Shown: positions 19,309 to 29,194, counted from the first letter of the stretch. The stretch: DNA of 64,000 bases from Marinobacter sp. ELB17 (GCF_000169375.1 NZ_AAXY01000006.1:62001-126000), one strand, 5' to 3'. The notes: generated by a model from the letters alone, not told the origin. A program made the numbers and translations.

Positions 19309-19593
19309 ATGCACCCTAAACCCGCCACTTCAGAACACCTGAACGTTGAAGCGGGAGGTTATCTCGAAGCGTGGCGTGATCAGGAAGAGACCTATGAACA
19401 TTTCAAGAGCAGGACTGAACTTAACCGCGCTCAGTGGCTTACCAGCGCTGAATGGAAAATCGACGAGCTCTGGCAACGGAACCTTTCAGCGATACAAAAG
19501 CCGGAATGGTTGAATGATTGGGTCAACTTCGTTCCCATACGAAACGAAACGAAATGCGAGCGCAGGGCCTGCAGCCACTGTGGCGTATGGTGA
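19309..19593 (+). CDS. Unrecognised 94-residue protein, possibly truncated
   Basis: Not recognised. Soluble, Trp- and Glu-rich for the first 76 residues (SAEWKIDELWQRNLSAIQK), then a short basic, Cys-containing tail (ERRACSHCGVW) with a different character. This may mean that the original 3' end was replaced at the edge of the decayed insertion element that starts nearby. AAGAAAG upstream is a weak ribosome site. It could be an accessory gene of the betaine island cut by insertion, or chance. Confidence 0.35.
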   Translation: MHPKPATSEHLNVEAGGYLEAWRDQEETYEHFKSRTELNRAQWLTSAEWKIDELWQRNLSAIQKPEWLNDWVNFVPIRNETKCERRACSHCGVW

Positions 19594-19655
19594 CAAGCGG
19601 GAAGCTCGACATTGGGAGCGCAGGCGAAGCGTTGGACTTGGCGGTTTTTGATTAA

Positions 19656-20102
<447 letters not shown>

Positions 20103-20875
20103 GCGCCGTTTGAGCCATTGTCATAGACGGAAAAGCCTTTGTTTTTAGCGTCACCGTGTTAGGAACCTGATGCCGATTTCCGACGCCCAAACAGTACGCC
20201 ACAAAAGGCGGTGAGTTCGTTCCTGGTGAGCTGTACGGTGATTTTTTAGACCACTGTGGGCTTTGAGCAGGTTTCAGAATCGGGGCTATTTCAACATTGA
20301 GCGTTGGGTACTGATGTTTTGTTTCTGTGTACTGCGCGTTGAGCCCTGTTCGCTTTGAAGTATCCGGCTGGCGATCTGAAAAAATTGAGAGTTTCTCCAA
20401 AATCATGAAAGGTCATTGGGCCAACTGATTCCGGACACCTAAGAGGGTATTGCAATTGCCGTCCTACGCAAGTATCGCTGTTATTTTCTCCTTGCGACTC
20501 GGCACCGTCTGCGAAAGCATCGATCAACTAAGCCCCGAACGGAGGGCTCGGCTGGATACAATACCTGAGTGGAATAGTTCATCGCTAAATAATGCAAAAT
20601 AGCACTGGGTTTCCACTAAACCAACACATTATCTCCAAAAATCGGCATAAGGACATTCGAATTTTTTGATCTATAAGGTTGGAGTATCCGTGTTTTCTAA
20701 CTTACTGCTAATATCGATACGCTCTACAGCAAGTGCCATATCAGAGCATAACTATCGAACGTTGTTGGAGGTGTCGCATGTCCAAAGTGTTGGCATAGTC
20801 ATTGTCCTCTGTCCGGTGCCCCGTTATGTGCAAGTATTGACTAATCGGACTACCGGTAGCCGGACTCTGCGATGG
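20103..20875. other. Gene-free junction, 773 bp
   Basis: No credible gene. Short frames on both strands carry many stops and no recognisable motifs; base composition is lower in GC than the betaine island. Probably decayed insertion-element flank plus the 3' untranslated region of the minus-strand operon that ends at 20876. Confidence 0.5.
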
Positions 20876-21814
20876 TTAATTCACCCGCTCACGTGGAACA
20901 CTGCGCAGGTGGCTGGCCGTTTGACCCCCCGGCAGGGTAGCGATTGCATCGGCCGCCACCAGAAACAGTGGCAAATTCACACCGGTTTGAATATGGCCAC
21001 CTTGCAGGGCATAAATTAGATCTTCTGTCGCTGTGTTTCCAGTAGCTCCGGGGGCAAATGGGCAACCACCCAAACCCGCGGCGGAAGCATCTAAGGTTGT
21101 TGCGCCATGCTGTACTGCGAACAGGGCATTGGCAACACCCATTCCAAATGTATCATGACCGTGGAAGGCCCATTTTAGGGAAGGACTGTCATGGCGTTCC
21201 CGCAGACGGGTAAAGTGATTTGCTACTTGGTAGGGCGTGGCGCGGCCTGTGGTGTCACAAAGGGCCACTTCCAATTCGATACCCTTGCAGATATTCCGAG
21301 CTTTACCTAGAACCGCATCTACCTGTTGCCATTGGATCTCTCCCTCATAGGGACAATCAAAGCAGGTGGCTAAATCCAACCGTAGACGCACAGAATGTTT
21401 TTCGCTCCTAAGCCGGTCGGCGATTGTTTTCAGACCATCCAATGAGCTGTCCACGCTCTGGCGCACATTGCTCTGATTATGGGTCTCAGAAACTGAGACC
21501 ACAAAAACGAGCTCTTTGATGCCGCTTGCCAAAGCCCTGTCGGCACCCTTGAGGTTGGGAACAAGCGCCGAGAAACGCATGCCGGTATGATCCGAAAACG
21601 CGGCTACGATGTTACCAATGTCAGCCATTTGAGGGATGGCCTTGCTACTAACAAATGAGCCAATTTCAATGCGAGTAATGCCGGAATCGATCAATGCTTG
21701 AACGCACTGGATCTTGCCGGCTGTCGGTAATAATTCGTGAATGGATTGAAAGCCATCTCGAGGAGCCACTTCAACGATATCGACTGTTTTGGGAGGATGA
21801 AAGGGGCTGTTCAT
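20876..21814 (-). CDS. HMG-CoA lyase family acyl-CoA lyase (possible (R)-citramalyl-CoA lyase)
   Basis: TIM-barrel, divalent-metal acyl-CoA lyase of the HMG-CoA lyase family; 312 residues. Metal and catalytic residues are visible: Asp20 in APRDGFQ, His218 and His220 in AFHGHDTFG, the Cys251 loop GLGGCPFAPGATGN and Asn260. Cleaves HMG-CoA or a homologue such as citramalyl-CoA to acetyl-CoA plus a 2-oxo or 3-oxo acid. Last gene of the operon, overlapping the aconitase-type gene by 4 bp. No leucine catabolism genes (liuABCD) are adjacent, so a plain leucine role is not supported by context; citramalyl-CoA lyase is an inference from the neighbours. Confidence 0.85.
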   Translation of the reverse strand: MNSPFHPPKTVDIVEVAPRDGFQSIHELLPTAGKIQCVQALIDSGITRIEIGSFVSSKAIPQMADIGNIVAAFSDHTGMRFSALVPNLKGADRALASGIKELVFVVSVSETHNQSNVRQSVDSSLDGLKTIADRLRSEKHSVRLRLDLATCFDCPYEGEIQWQQVDAVLGKARNICKGIELEVALCDTTGRATPYQVANHFTRLRERHDSPSLKWAFHGHDTFGMGVANALFAVQHGATTLDASAAGLGGCPFAPGATGNTATEDLIYALQGGHIQTGVNLPLFLVAADAIATLPGGQTASHLRSVPRERVN

Positions 21815-23754
21815 GATCCGGTTCTCCGCGAGAGCCAGTTAATGACGCCGCCAGATGAAAAAACAGCCTGCTGGCGGGCACTTAGCTCATGTGTCAATGT
21901 GATTGTCTGGTGTTCATTTATGGTAGCCGTGATACAAGTGCCTGCAGCCAGTTGATCACGAAGACGATCAATCCGAATAACATCGTCCTGCTGCAATTGG
22001 TCCAAGTCCTCAGGATTATCAAGTGTCAAAGGCAAGACACCGAAGCAGGGCAGGTTCTGCCAGTGTATGCGGGCAATACTTTTGGCAATAACCACCTGCA
22101 ATCCCAGAGCCCTGGGCACGAGGGCCGCATTTTCGCGGCTTGAACCCTGACCGTAGTTATCACCGGCGACGATGATATGGCCGGCCTCCCCCTGGGTGCG
22201 GGCCCGAGTGGCGTAACTGGGATCCACCGTTTCAAAAGTGTGTTTCGTTGATGCCTCTATGTTGCTCCAGATTGGGAGCACGCGGGCACCTGCCGGCATG
22301 ATGTCATCTGTGGAGATGTTGTCGCCAACCTTCAGCAATACTGGCGCACATATGGAATCGGGTAAGGGTTTGAGCACAGCCAACGGTGGAGTGTTGTCGG
22401 TTGCCAGTAACCTGATGCGACGAGCTTTTTCGAGCGCTAATGGTGGAAAGAACATGTGCTCGTCGGGCTTCATGTTTTTAGGCTCTTTAGGGCGATGGTG
22501 GGCTCGCTCTAGGGTGCGCGGATCGGTAATCACACCGTACAGTGCTGATGCGGCGGCGGTCTCCGGGCTACATAGAAATACGGTGTCTTCGAGAGTGCCA
22601 GAGCGACCAGGAAAGTTACGCGGTACGGTGCGCAAACTGTTACGGCCCTTTGCGGGTGCCTGGCCCATTCCGATACAGCCATTGCAACCAGGTTGATGAA
22701 GGCGCGCCCCTGCTTTGATCAAGGTGGCCATGTGACCTTCGTCAATCAGCGCCGTCAGAACCTGGCGAGTAGATGGGTTGATGTCCAGTGATACATGAGG
22801 TGAGATCGCACGACCCCTGACAATGTCCGCAACAACCGCAAAGTCGCTATACCCAGGGTTTCCCGACGAGCCAATATACGCTTGATAAATGGGTTCGCCG
22901 GCTACATCACTGACAAGCACGACCTTATCCGGGCTAGAGGGAAGGGCAATTAGGGGTTCCAGTTTGGACAGATCAATATGCTCGTCCTGATCGTACAGAC
23001 AGCCAGGGTCTGCGGCTAACGGCCGCCATTCGGATTCGCGGCCCCTGGCCCGCATGAACTCAAGGGTGGCGTCATCGCTCGGAAATACGCTGGTTGTAGC
23101 TCCCATTTCTGTTCCCATGTTCGCCAGCACATGGCGGTCCATAGCATCAAGTGCCGCTAGTCCAGGGCCATAGTATTCGAGAATGCAGTTCTTTGCTCCC
23201 GAAACCCCGTGGCGGCGTAGCAGTTCCAAGACAGCGTCCTTGGCGCTGACCCAATCCGGCAGTTCCCCAGTCAGCCGTACACCGATGATGCTCGGCATAG
23301 CTAAAAACAGAGGTTCACCGGCCATCGCCATCGCCACTTCAATACCGCCGGCACCAATGGCCAACATGCCTAGGGCTCCCGCTGAAGTCGTGTGGCTGTC
23401 GCACCCCACCAGACTGTCGCCGGGTTTGCCAAAGCGTTCCATGTGTACCGGGTGGCTTATACCGTTACCAGGTCCACTGTACCAAATGCCCAAACGCTCG
23501 CATGCGCTCTTAAGGAACAAGTGGGCATCGGCATTGAAGTTGTCTTGTTGAATCAGGGTGTGATCGATGTACTGGACGCTGGGCGATGTGTGCACTCGTT
23601 CAATGCCCATTGCATCAAGCTCCAGCATGACCAGCGTGCCTAGAACATCCTGCAATAGCGCTTGATCCATTTTGAGGGCAATTTCGCTACCGGGTGTCAT
23701 TTTTCCGTTGACTAGGTGCGCAGCCATCAATTTATGGCTTAATGAATCAGGCAT
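21811..23754 (-). CDS. Aconitase-family hydro-lyase, fused large and small domains
   Basis: Short-type aconitase-family protein of 647 residues with the 4Fe-4S domain and the swivel domain in one chain. Cluster ligands are Cys118 (VGCDSHTT), Cys357 and Cys360 (PGCNGCIGMG). The swivel domain carries DNYGQGSSRENAAL. Members include short aconitases, homoaconitase, isopropylmalate isomerase and 2-methylmalate or 2,3-dimethylmalate dehydratases. Sitting between TRAP genes and an acyl-CoA lyase, it is more likely a dedicated catabolic hydratase than the citric acid cycle enzyme; substrate unknown. Overlaps dctQ by 8 bp and the lyase gene by 4 bp. Confidence 0.85.
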   Translation of the reverse strand: MPDSLSHKLMAAHLVNGKMTPGSEIALKMDQALLQDVLGTLVMLELDAMGIERVHTSPSVQYIDHTLIQQDNFNADAHLFLKSACERLGIWYSGPGNGISHPVHMERFGKPGDSLVGCDSHTTSAGALGMLAIGAGGIEVAMAMAGEPLFLAMPSIIGVRLTGELPDWVSAKDAVLELLRRHGVSGAKNCILEYYGPGLAALDAMDRHVLANMGTEMGATTSVFPSDDATLEFMRARGRESEWRPLAADPGCLYDQDEHIDLSKLEPLIALPSSPDKVVLVSDVAGEPIYQAYIGSSGNPGYSDFAVVADIVRGRAISPHVSLDINPSTRQVLTALIDEGHMATLIKAGARLHQPGCNGCIGMGQAPAKGRNSLRTVPRNFPGRSGTLEDTVFLCSPETAAASALYGVITDPRTLERAHHRPKEPKNMKPDEHMFFPPLALEKARRIRLLATDNTPPLAVLKPLPDSICAPVLLKVGDNISTDDIMPAGARVLPIWSNIEASTKHTFETVDPSYATRARTQGEAGHIIVAGDNYGQGSSRENAALVPRALGLQVVIAKSIARIHWQNLPCFGVLPLTLDNPEDLDQLQQDDVIRIDRLRDQLAAGTCITATINEHQTITLTHELSARQQAVFSSGGVINWLSRRTGS

Positions 23755-24277
23755 GCGTTATGTCCTCCCCACTCTTTGGGTGGCATAAATCGTATCCTAC
23801 ACGCAAAATATCAATCAGAAATTGCAAACCAAGTACGCCAAAGCCAATGGGGATAAGTGCATAGGGATAGACCATGGGTGTGCCAAAAGCACTGGACACC
23901 CGCTCACCATATTCCCAAGCGTCATGAGCCATTAGACTGCCGCGCCACACCATGATGGTGCAGAACACCAGGCCAAGTGCGCTGGTGAGCATTGTGATCA
24001 GAGCCTGTCCACTCTTCGGAAAGCGTTGGGTGAAAAATGTGATACGAATATGGGCATCATGGCGCTGAGCCTCACCTGCACCAACAACTGCCAGGTAAAC
24101 CAACAGGAAAGTGTTGATTTCCAAGCTCCAACTTGTGGGTGCCACGAAGACATAGCGCATGATCACGTCATAGCAGATGGTTAGCATCATGAAAATCAGC
24201 ACTACGAACATGGTCCAGCGCAGGACAGCCAGAAGGCCATCCCAACCTTGCATTGCGAGCTTGGTCATTAACATCAC
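23747..24277 (-). CDS. TRAP transporter small membrane subunit (DctQ type)
   Basis: Small integral-membrane subunit of a tripartite ATP-independent periplasmic transporter; 176 residues with four hydrophobic segments, including VVLIFMMLTICYDVIMRYVF near the N-terminus, the typical DctQ position. Partners are the binding protein and DctM-type permease encoded just upstream in the operon. It lies 3 bp after the binding protein gene and overlaps the aconitase-type gene. Confidence 0.88.
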   Translation of the reverse strand: MMLMTKLAMQGWDGLLAVLRWTMFVVLIFMMLTICYDVIMRYVFVAPTSWSLEINTFLLVYLAVVGAGEAQRHDAHIRITFFTQRFPKSGQALITMLTSALGLVFCTIMVWRGSLMAHDAWEYGERVSSAFGTPMVYPYALIPIGFGVLGLQFLIDILRVGYDLCHPKSGEDITHA

Positions 24278-24280
24278 CCC

Positions 24281-25327
24281 TCAGATTTGCCCTAGAGCGA
24301 GAGAAATGGCTTTTTCGCCGACCTCCTTGCCGACCTGCTCCTTCCATTCTTCCCATACGGCCTGGCTGCTTTCTCTGTAGGTCGCTAAATCTTCTTCGCT
24401 GGGCAGAACAACCTCTACCCCGGCCTCTTGAACAGCGGGCCAGTATTTATTGGGGTAGATGACGTCATTGCAGTAGCTGGCAAAGTTCTCTTCATACCAT
24501 TGTGCGGCTCCTTCAATGACCTGTTTGGCGTCGTCTTCAAGTGCATCCCAGCGCGAGCGGAGCATGAATGGGGCGACGGTAAAGGAAGTCATGGGTAGCT
24601 CGTAACACACCTTTAATTGTTCCTGCAGGCTGCGGCCATAAATAGTCGAAATGTTTGCCACAGCCGCATCAATGGCGCCGCGCTCCAATGCCATGTAAGT
24701 TTCTGAAGATGAAATGCGCACGGCAGCGATATTGAAGGGTTTAAGTGCTGAAGTGGCTTCGAAACTGACGATACGAATTTTTTTACCACGAACATCGTCG
24801 AGTGAACGAATAGGGCTGGCCGCTGTGCTCCAGATGAATTCAGGTTGAAGAATTCCGCCACCGGCAGTAAGCATGTAGATATTGTCCTTAGCCAATTCCT
24901 CATTAATCAATTCCATAAGAGGGCTGCCTTTGGCGAGGCGCTGCGGATTGCGGTACAGCTCGTCAACCACGCCGGGTAGGCCGGTGATGCCCAGAATCGG
25001 CAGAGAGCGGGTAATATACGATGTCGTATGAAACATGAAGTCGATGGCGCCGGCGCGCAGCGCGGGCAGTTGCTCATCGGCCTTCACAAGTTGGCCTGAG
25101 TGGTAGTAATCGACGCTTAGGGTCTCGCCTCCCTGCTTTTTTAGGTAGTCAACAAACCCGTCCGAGCCATAACTCAGAGCTTCGTAGGATGGCGGGATAT
25201 AATATACCCCAGTGAACTTCGTCGCTGCTGAGGCGTGACCGGCAAACAGACTCTGCCCCCCAATTAAGGCGAAGCTGGCAGAGGCCAATGTGCTGTTCTT
25301 CAGTAGTGCTCGACGTGTTATCTGCAT
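24281..25327 (-). CDS. TRAP transporter substrate-binding protein (DctP type)
   Basis: Periplasmic solute receptor, 348 residues. The N-terminus has a twin-arginine-like leader (TRRALLKN followed by a hydrophobic stretch ending at HASA), suggesting export folded via Tat. DctP-family features include YYHSGQLVKADEQLPALRAG and the conserved KIRIVSFEATS strand with its carboxylate-binding arginine (Arg in GKKIRIV). Such receptors bind organic acids. Start preceded by AAAGGAGACACACC. Position in the operon implies it captures the substrate handled by the CoA transferase, hydratase and lyase. Confidence 0.88.
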   Translation of the reverse strand: MQITRRALLKNSTLASASFALIGGQSLFAGHASAATKFTGVYYIPPSYEALSYGSDGFVDYLKKQGGETLSVDYYHSGQLVKADEQLPALRAGAIDFMFHTTSYITRSLPILGITGLPGVVDELYRNPQRLAKGSPLMELINEELAKDNIYMLTAGGGILQPEFIWSTAASPIRSLDDVRGKKIRIVSFEATSALKPFNIAAVRISSSETYMALERGAIDAAVANISTIYGRSLQEQLKVCYELPMTSFTVAPFMLRSRWDALEDDAKQVIEGAAQWYEENFASYCNDVIYPNKYWPAVQEAGVEVVLPSEEDLATYRESSQAVWEEWKEQVGKEVGEKAISLALGQI

Positions 25328-25402
25328 GGTGTGTCTCCTTTGGTTTTTTCTTTACTGCTTTGTTGTAATTGTGTTGACAGTGTCATTGAGTAAAAACTAG
25401 GG

Positions 25403-26692
25403 CTACAAGATTCCTGGCAGCCAGAGGCTGATACCTGGAAACAAGACAAATAACATCAGTACGAAGAACTGCACAGCAACAAAGGGAAGCGCAGCGCGAA
25501 TGATTTCTTCGATCGAGAGCTCGGGGCAGACCCCTCGTAGGGCATACAGATTGAGCCCAACTGGGGGTGTCACCACAGCAATTTCCAAGTTAAGCACAAG
25601 CACGATGCCGAACCACAGAGGGTCGTAGCCGAGGGCTATAATTAGCGGTAAGAGGACAGGTGTGGTTACTACAATCAGTGAAACAGCATCCACAATCATG
25701 CCCAGTAGAACCAGTAACAGCATAACTGCCACCAGAATGGCCCAGGGGGGCAGCGGGCTGGCAGTAAGCATTTCAGACAGTATCTGTGGAACACGCACGA
25801 AATTGAGGTAATCACCGAAAATCTTCGCACATCCAATAATGAGTAGAATGACACCACTGATGCGGGCCGTTTCAGCCACAATGGAGAGGAACTTGCTCCA
25901 GCTCAAAGACCGAAATACCAGCGTAGCAATCAGAAGTGCACCAAACGCACCGATACCGGCGGCCTCACTGGGTGTGGCGACGCCAGCGTAAATAGATCCC
26001 AAAACGGCAATAACAAGTAATGCTGAATGCCAAATTGCTCCTAAGCTTTGAAAGCGCTCTTTCCAAGTAAACGTTTGGGTGGAGAAAGGGGCTTCTTCAG
26101 GGTTGAAATGCACCCTTACCCAAATGTAAAAACAGAGCGCCAAGGCCAGAACAACGCCGGGGACGATACCGCCAATGAAGAGATCCGCCACTGACACGCC
26201 AGATACAGATCCATAAATAATGAATGGGACACTCGGCGGGATTAGCATCGCTAAAGCGCCTGCACTGACGACTGAGCCGGCTGCTAACGAACGACTGTAA
26301 CCACGCTCTATCATGTGGGGTACAGCAATTGAACCAACAGCCGCTACGCCTGCCAGGCTGACACCGGAAACGGCGCCGAACATGGCCGATGCGCCAACGG
26401 ATGATATGGCAAGACTGCCTTTGAGCCAGTTTAACCAGCGAACTGCAGCTTGAAAAAGACTCGATCCAACCGGTGTAGCCCCTAAAATGCTGCCCATCAA
26501 AATAAACAATGGGAGTGCGATCAGCTCAAAGCTATTGAGTTGCCCAAACAAAGAGGAGGGCGCGAAGAAAAAAGCCAGGCTACCCTGTGCCATGTAAAGT
26601 CCGAGCAAGCCAGACAATCCAAGCGCCAAAAATATGGGAAAACCAAAGGCAATCATGGTGATTAATGCGATTACAACAATAATTGGTTCCAA
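25403..26692 (-). CDS. TRAP transporter large permease (DctM type)
   Basis: Large membrane subunit of the TRAP system; 429 residues, almost wholly hydrophobic, with about 12 predicted membrane segments. Typical DctM stretches are present (GSILGATPVGSSLFQAAVRW; MLIPPSVPFIIYG; VVTPPVGLNLYALRG). It lies 14 bp after the CoA transferase gene and 75 bp before the receptor gene, all on the minus strand. Confidence 0.92.
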   Translation of the reverse strand: MEPIIVVIALITMIAFGFPIFLALGLSGLLGLYMAQGSLAFFFAPSSLFGQLNSFELIALPLFILMGSILGATPVGSSLFQAAVRWLNWLKGSLAISSVGASAMFGAVSGVSLAGVAAVGSIAVPHMIERGYSRSLAAGSVVSAGALAMLIPPSVPFIIYGSVSGVSVADLFIGGIVPGVVLALALCFYIWVRVHFNPEEAPFSTQTFTWKERFQSLGAIWHSALLVIAVLGSIYAGVATPSEAAGIGAFGALLIATLVFRSLSWSKFLSIVAETARISGVILLIIGCAKIFGDYLNFVRVPQILSEMLTASPLPPWAILVAVMLLLVLLGMIVDAVSLIVVTTPVLLPLIIALGYDPLWFGIVLVLNLEIAVVTPPVGLNLYALRGVCPELSIEEIIRAALPFVAVQFFVLMLFVLFPGISLWLPGIL

Positions 26693-26706
26693 AGGTGCTC
26701 TCCCGC

Positions 26707-27921
26707 TCAGATGATGGACGAATTACGCAGCGTGTCTAACTGCGCATCATTCATATCGAGCCAACCTTTTAGCACCTCATTGGTGTGCTCTCCCAGTTGG
26801 GGCCCTGCGTGTCGAATCGTACCCGGAGTTTTGGTCAGACGAGGGAAGACATTCTGCATAGGCAATGGCTTTCCTTTGCGATCTGGCACCATAACAATGG
26901 ATTTTCGGGCATTGAAATGTGGATCAGCTAACATATCGGGAGCACGAAAAATCAGACCTGCCGGCACGCCAGCCTCCGCGAGCCTGTCCACGATTTCTTG
27001 GGCGTCATGCTGACGAGTCCAAGCCGCTACCGCATCGTCAATCGCCTGCTGGTTTGCGCCCCTTGCGCGATGGGTTGCGTAGTCTGGGTGATCCGCAAGC
27101 GTAGGTTGACCCATGGCCGCGCATAAACGACGGAAAACACTGTCTTGGTTGGCTCCAATGATAACATCACGATTATCCCTGGCCGGGTAGGCGTTGGACG
27201 GCGCGATACCGGGCAAGAAACCGCCATTTCGCTCACGGATCTTGCCGGCTCGATCATAATCAGGCACTAGACTTTCCATCACCCCCAAGACAGATTCAAA
27301 GATTGCACTGTCGACAACCTGGCCTTCGCCTGACTTCTCTCGCTGATGAAGGGCGACCAGCGCACCGATTGCACCATGAATTCCGGCTAGCGTATCTCCG
27401 ATTGAAATACCCACTCGAACCGGCGGCCGGTCGGGATAACCGCTAATGTAGCGTAAACCACCCATGGCCTCACAAACAGAGGCGAACCCGGTACGGTCAG
27501 AATAGGGCCCATCCTGACCAAACCCAGTGACCCGAACCATGATTAACCCTGGATTGTTCCTAGATAAAACGTCATAACCTAATCCCCAGCGTTCCATTGT
27601 GCCCGGACGAAAGTTCTCAATTAAGATGTCGGCCTGACTGGCCAGGCTACGAAGAATCGCTTGACCTTGCGGCTCGCGAAGATTCAGCGTCACGGACTGC
27701 TTGTTTCGACCGATAACATTCCACCACACAGGTTCGCCATCGGCGTCGACTTCACCCCATTGACGCATGGAGTCACCTTTGCCAGGGGGTTCGATCTTGA
27801 TTACATTGGCGCCAAAATCGGCCAAAATCTGGCCACAGTAAGGACCTGCTATGAGCTGCCCGAGTTCGAGTACCTTGAGGTCACTTAATGGGGTGGTTGG
27901 AGCAAGTTTATCTAGGGACAT
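26707..27921 (-). CDS. CaiB/BaiF family (type III) CoA transferase
   Basis: Type III CoA transferase, 404 residues, opening with the classic family strand (LKVLELGQLIAGPYCGQILA) and IKIEPPGKGDSMR, then NRNKQ-like and ENFRPGTMERWGLGYD motifs. It would activate the imported acid using succinyl-CoA or acetyl-CoA as donor; the catalytic Asp is expected in the VDSAIFESVLG region. First structural gene of the operon after the regulator gene. Its presence with an HMG-CoA-lyase-type lyase argues that the imported acid is thioesterified before cleavage. Confidence 0.9.
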   Translation of the reverse strand: MSLDKLAPTTPLSDLKVLELGQLIAGPYCGQILADFGANVIKIEPPGKGDSMRQWGEVDADGEPVWWNVIGRNKQSVTLNLREPQGQAILRSLASQADILIENFRPGTMERWGLGYDVLSRNNPGLIMVRVTGFGQDGPYSDRTGFASVCEAMGGLRYISGYPDRPPVRVGISIGDTLAGIHGAIGALVALHQREKSGEGQVVDSAIFESVLGVMESLVPDYDRAGKIRERNGGFLPGIAPSNAYPARDNRDVIIGANQDSVFRRLCAAMGQPTLADHPDYATHRARGANQQAIDDAVAAWTRQHDAQEIVDRLAEAGVPAGLIFRAPDMLADPHFNARKSIVMVPDRKGKPLPMQNVFPRLTKTPGTIRHAGPQLGEHTNEVLKGWLDMNDAQLDTLRNSSII

Positions 27922-27965
27922 TATAATTGTTTTCCCTTAATTTAATTCGAGTTTTAATTATTAGT

Positions 27966-28697
27966 TTAAGTGTCTTCAGCGTGCTGGTGACGATTTTCTA
28001 AATCTGATACGTTGAGATGCAAATCATATGCTGCAAGCAAGTGCGAGCGCATGATGCTTTCAGCCCAGCCTCCGTTTCGGGATTCAATAGCGTCCAAGAT
28101 TTCGCGGTGGTGGCGCATACTACGTTGGAGATGTTCTGGCTTATAGTTTGTGAAGTTTCTTCTTATTACCGACGACCGCACGATGTTTTCCAATGTAGTC
28201 ATTAAACGATAATTGTCGCTACCAGCAATAAGCTCTTTGTGAAACTCATGGTTGAGTGCAGAAATGCTGTTGCGAAATTCAGCATGGGTCTCCACTTTCT
28301 CGGTCAAAATCTCCATTTGGCTGGCTAAATACTTAAGGTGATCAAGCCGTACCCTATCCATTTTACTGCATGCTAAAGCAACAGCCATGGGTTCTAGTAC
28401 CAATCGAATTTCAAACACTTCACGGGCGTCTCTTTCGGTCCATGCAGACACTCTTGCGCCCTGGTGTGGAATAGCTTCCAGCCAACCTTCAGAAATCAAT
28501 TCCCTGAACGCTTCGCGAACAGGTGTTCTACTGACTTTCAATTCCTGAGCTACCCGTGCTTCGCGGATAAATTCATGAGGCAAGTAAACTGCGTTGAGAA
28601 TACGCTGCTTGATGGCATCGTGAACTTCCGTTTTGGCGGTTCTTGGAACTGAGGCGTTAACCCGACGGTTGCTTTCAATCACCATCTTCTCCGGCAT
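27966..28697 (-). CDS. GntR family (FCD/FadR-type) transcriptional regulator
   Basis: About 243 residues: N-terminal winged helix (AVYLPHEFIREARVAQELKV, then SRTPVREAFRELISEGWLE) and C-terminal FCD ligand domain (EVFEIRLVLEPMAVALA; NHEFHKELIAGS; MRHHREILDAIE). FCD regulators usually sense organic acids and repress the adjacent operon. Start is uncertain: TTG 28706, ATG 28697 and ATG 28685 are in frame, none with an ideal ribosome site. Lies 44 bp before the CoA transferase gene and may head the operon. The operator pair upstream overlaps its start, suggesting autoregulation. Confidence 0.88.
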   Translation of the reverse strand: MPEKMVIESNRRVNASVPRTAKTEVHDAIKQRILNAVYLPHEFIREARVAQELKVSRTPVREAFRELISEGWLEAIPHQGARVSAWTERDAREVFEIRLVLEPMAVALACSKMDRVRLDHLKYLASQMEILTEKVETHAEFRNSISALNHEFHKELIAGSDNYRLMTTLENIVRSSVIRRNFTNYKPEHLQRSMRHHREILDAIESRNGGWAESIMRSHLLAAYDLHLNVSDLENRHQHAEDT

Positions 28698-28770
28698 TGC
28701 ATGCAATATTCGAAAATAAAGCCATTTTTATGTGATTTGTATTAGACCTTAGTCGGACATTGTATGCAAT
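28696..28770. promoter_or_regulatory. Two candidate operators for the FCD regulator
   Basis: ATTGCATGCAAT at 28696-28707 is a perfect 12-bp palindrome lying on the regulator start; ATTGTATGCAAT at 28759-28770 is the same element with one change, 63 bp away (six helical turns). FCD-type GntR proteins commonly recognise TTGTATACAA-like palindromes, so these fit the adjacent regulator. The sites are seen; binding is inferred. Confidence 0.6.
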
Positions 28771-29047
28771 AATGCGCATGCTAACTAATACAGAAAGGGT
28801 TTTCATGCTTGTGGGTGAGCGGGCTGTGGGGGTACTCGGCTTCATTTCGCCATCTTGTAGAAAGATCGGAATATTAGAAATTTGAACCAGTATTACCTTA
28901 GTGTGAGTAAGCCAGCTTCAAAGTCATTGTTGTCTGGAACGGATTACTTCACGTGAAGCTTCATCGGATTAGTCAGTTGAAATTTGTGTACGTGAGCCTG
29001 TGCCTTCACACAAACCACCAACGCCAAAATGCAGCGCAAGCCATGCC
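28771..29047. other. Intergenic junction, no gene
   Basis: No gene seen. Lies between the promoter side of the TRAP operon and the decayed end of the next operon. It contains a perfect 12-bp palindrome CTTCACGTGAAG at 28947-28958 of unknown meaning. Confidence 0.4.
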
Positions 29048-29194
29048 CTATAGTGCGCCAATTAACTTGGCCGGTCCGTCGTCAAAGCCCAGGCGATGGG
29101 GAATCTCCCGGCCAATACGGCGCTCCAGCACTTTAATGCCAGGGAATGGGTTGACGGGGCTTTCGCCGCGCAAGTGATTGGGGAATGTCGGCAA
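29048..29194 (-). pseudogene. N-terminal stub of a PLP-dependent aminotransferase
   Basis: A 48-residue frame from TTG 29194, with an AAAAGGAGG ribosome site, reads FPNHLRGESPVNPFPGIKVL and ERRIGREIPHRLGFDDGPAK before a stop. This matches the start of class I/II aminotransferases as I remember them, but it ends after one-tenth of a normal length. It is the last gene of the overlapped operon to its right, cut short by whatever joined that operon to the TRAP region. Confidence 0.5.
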
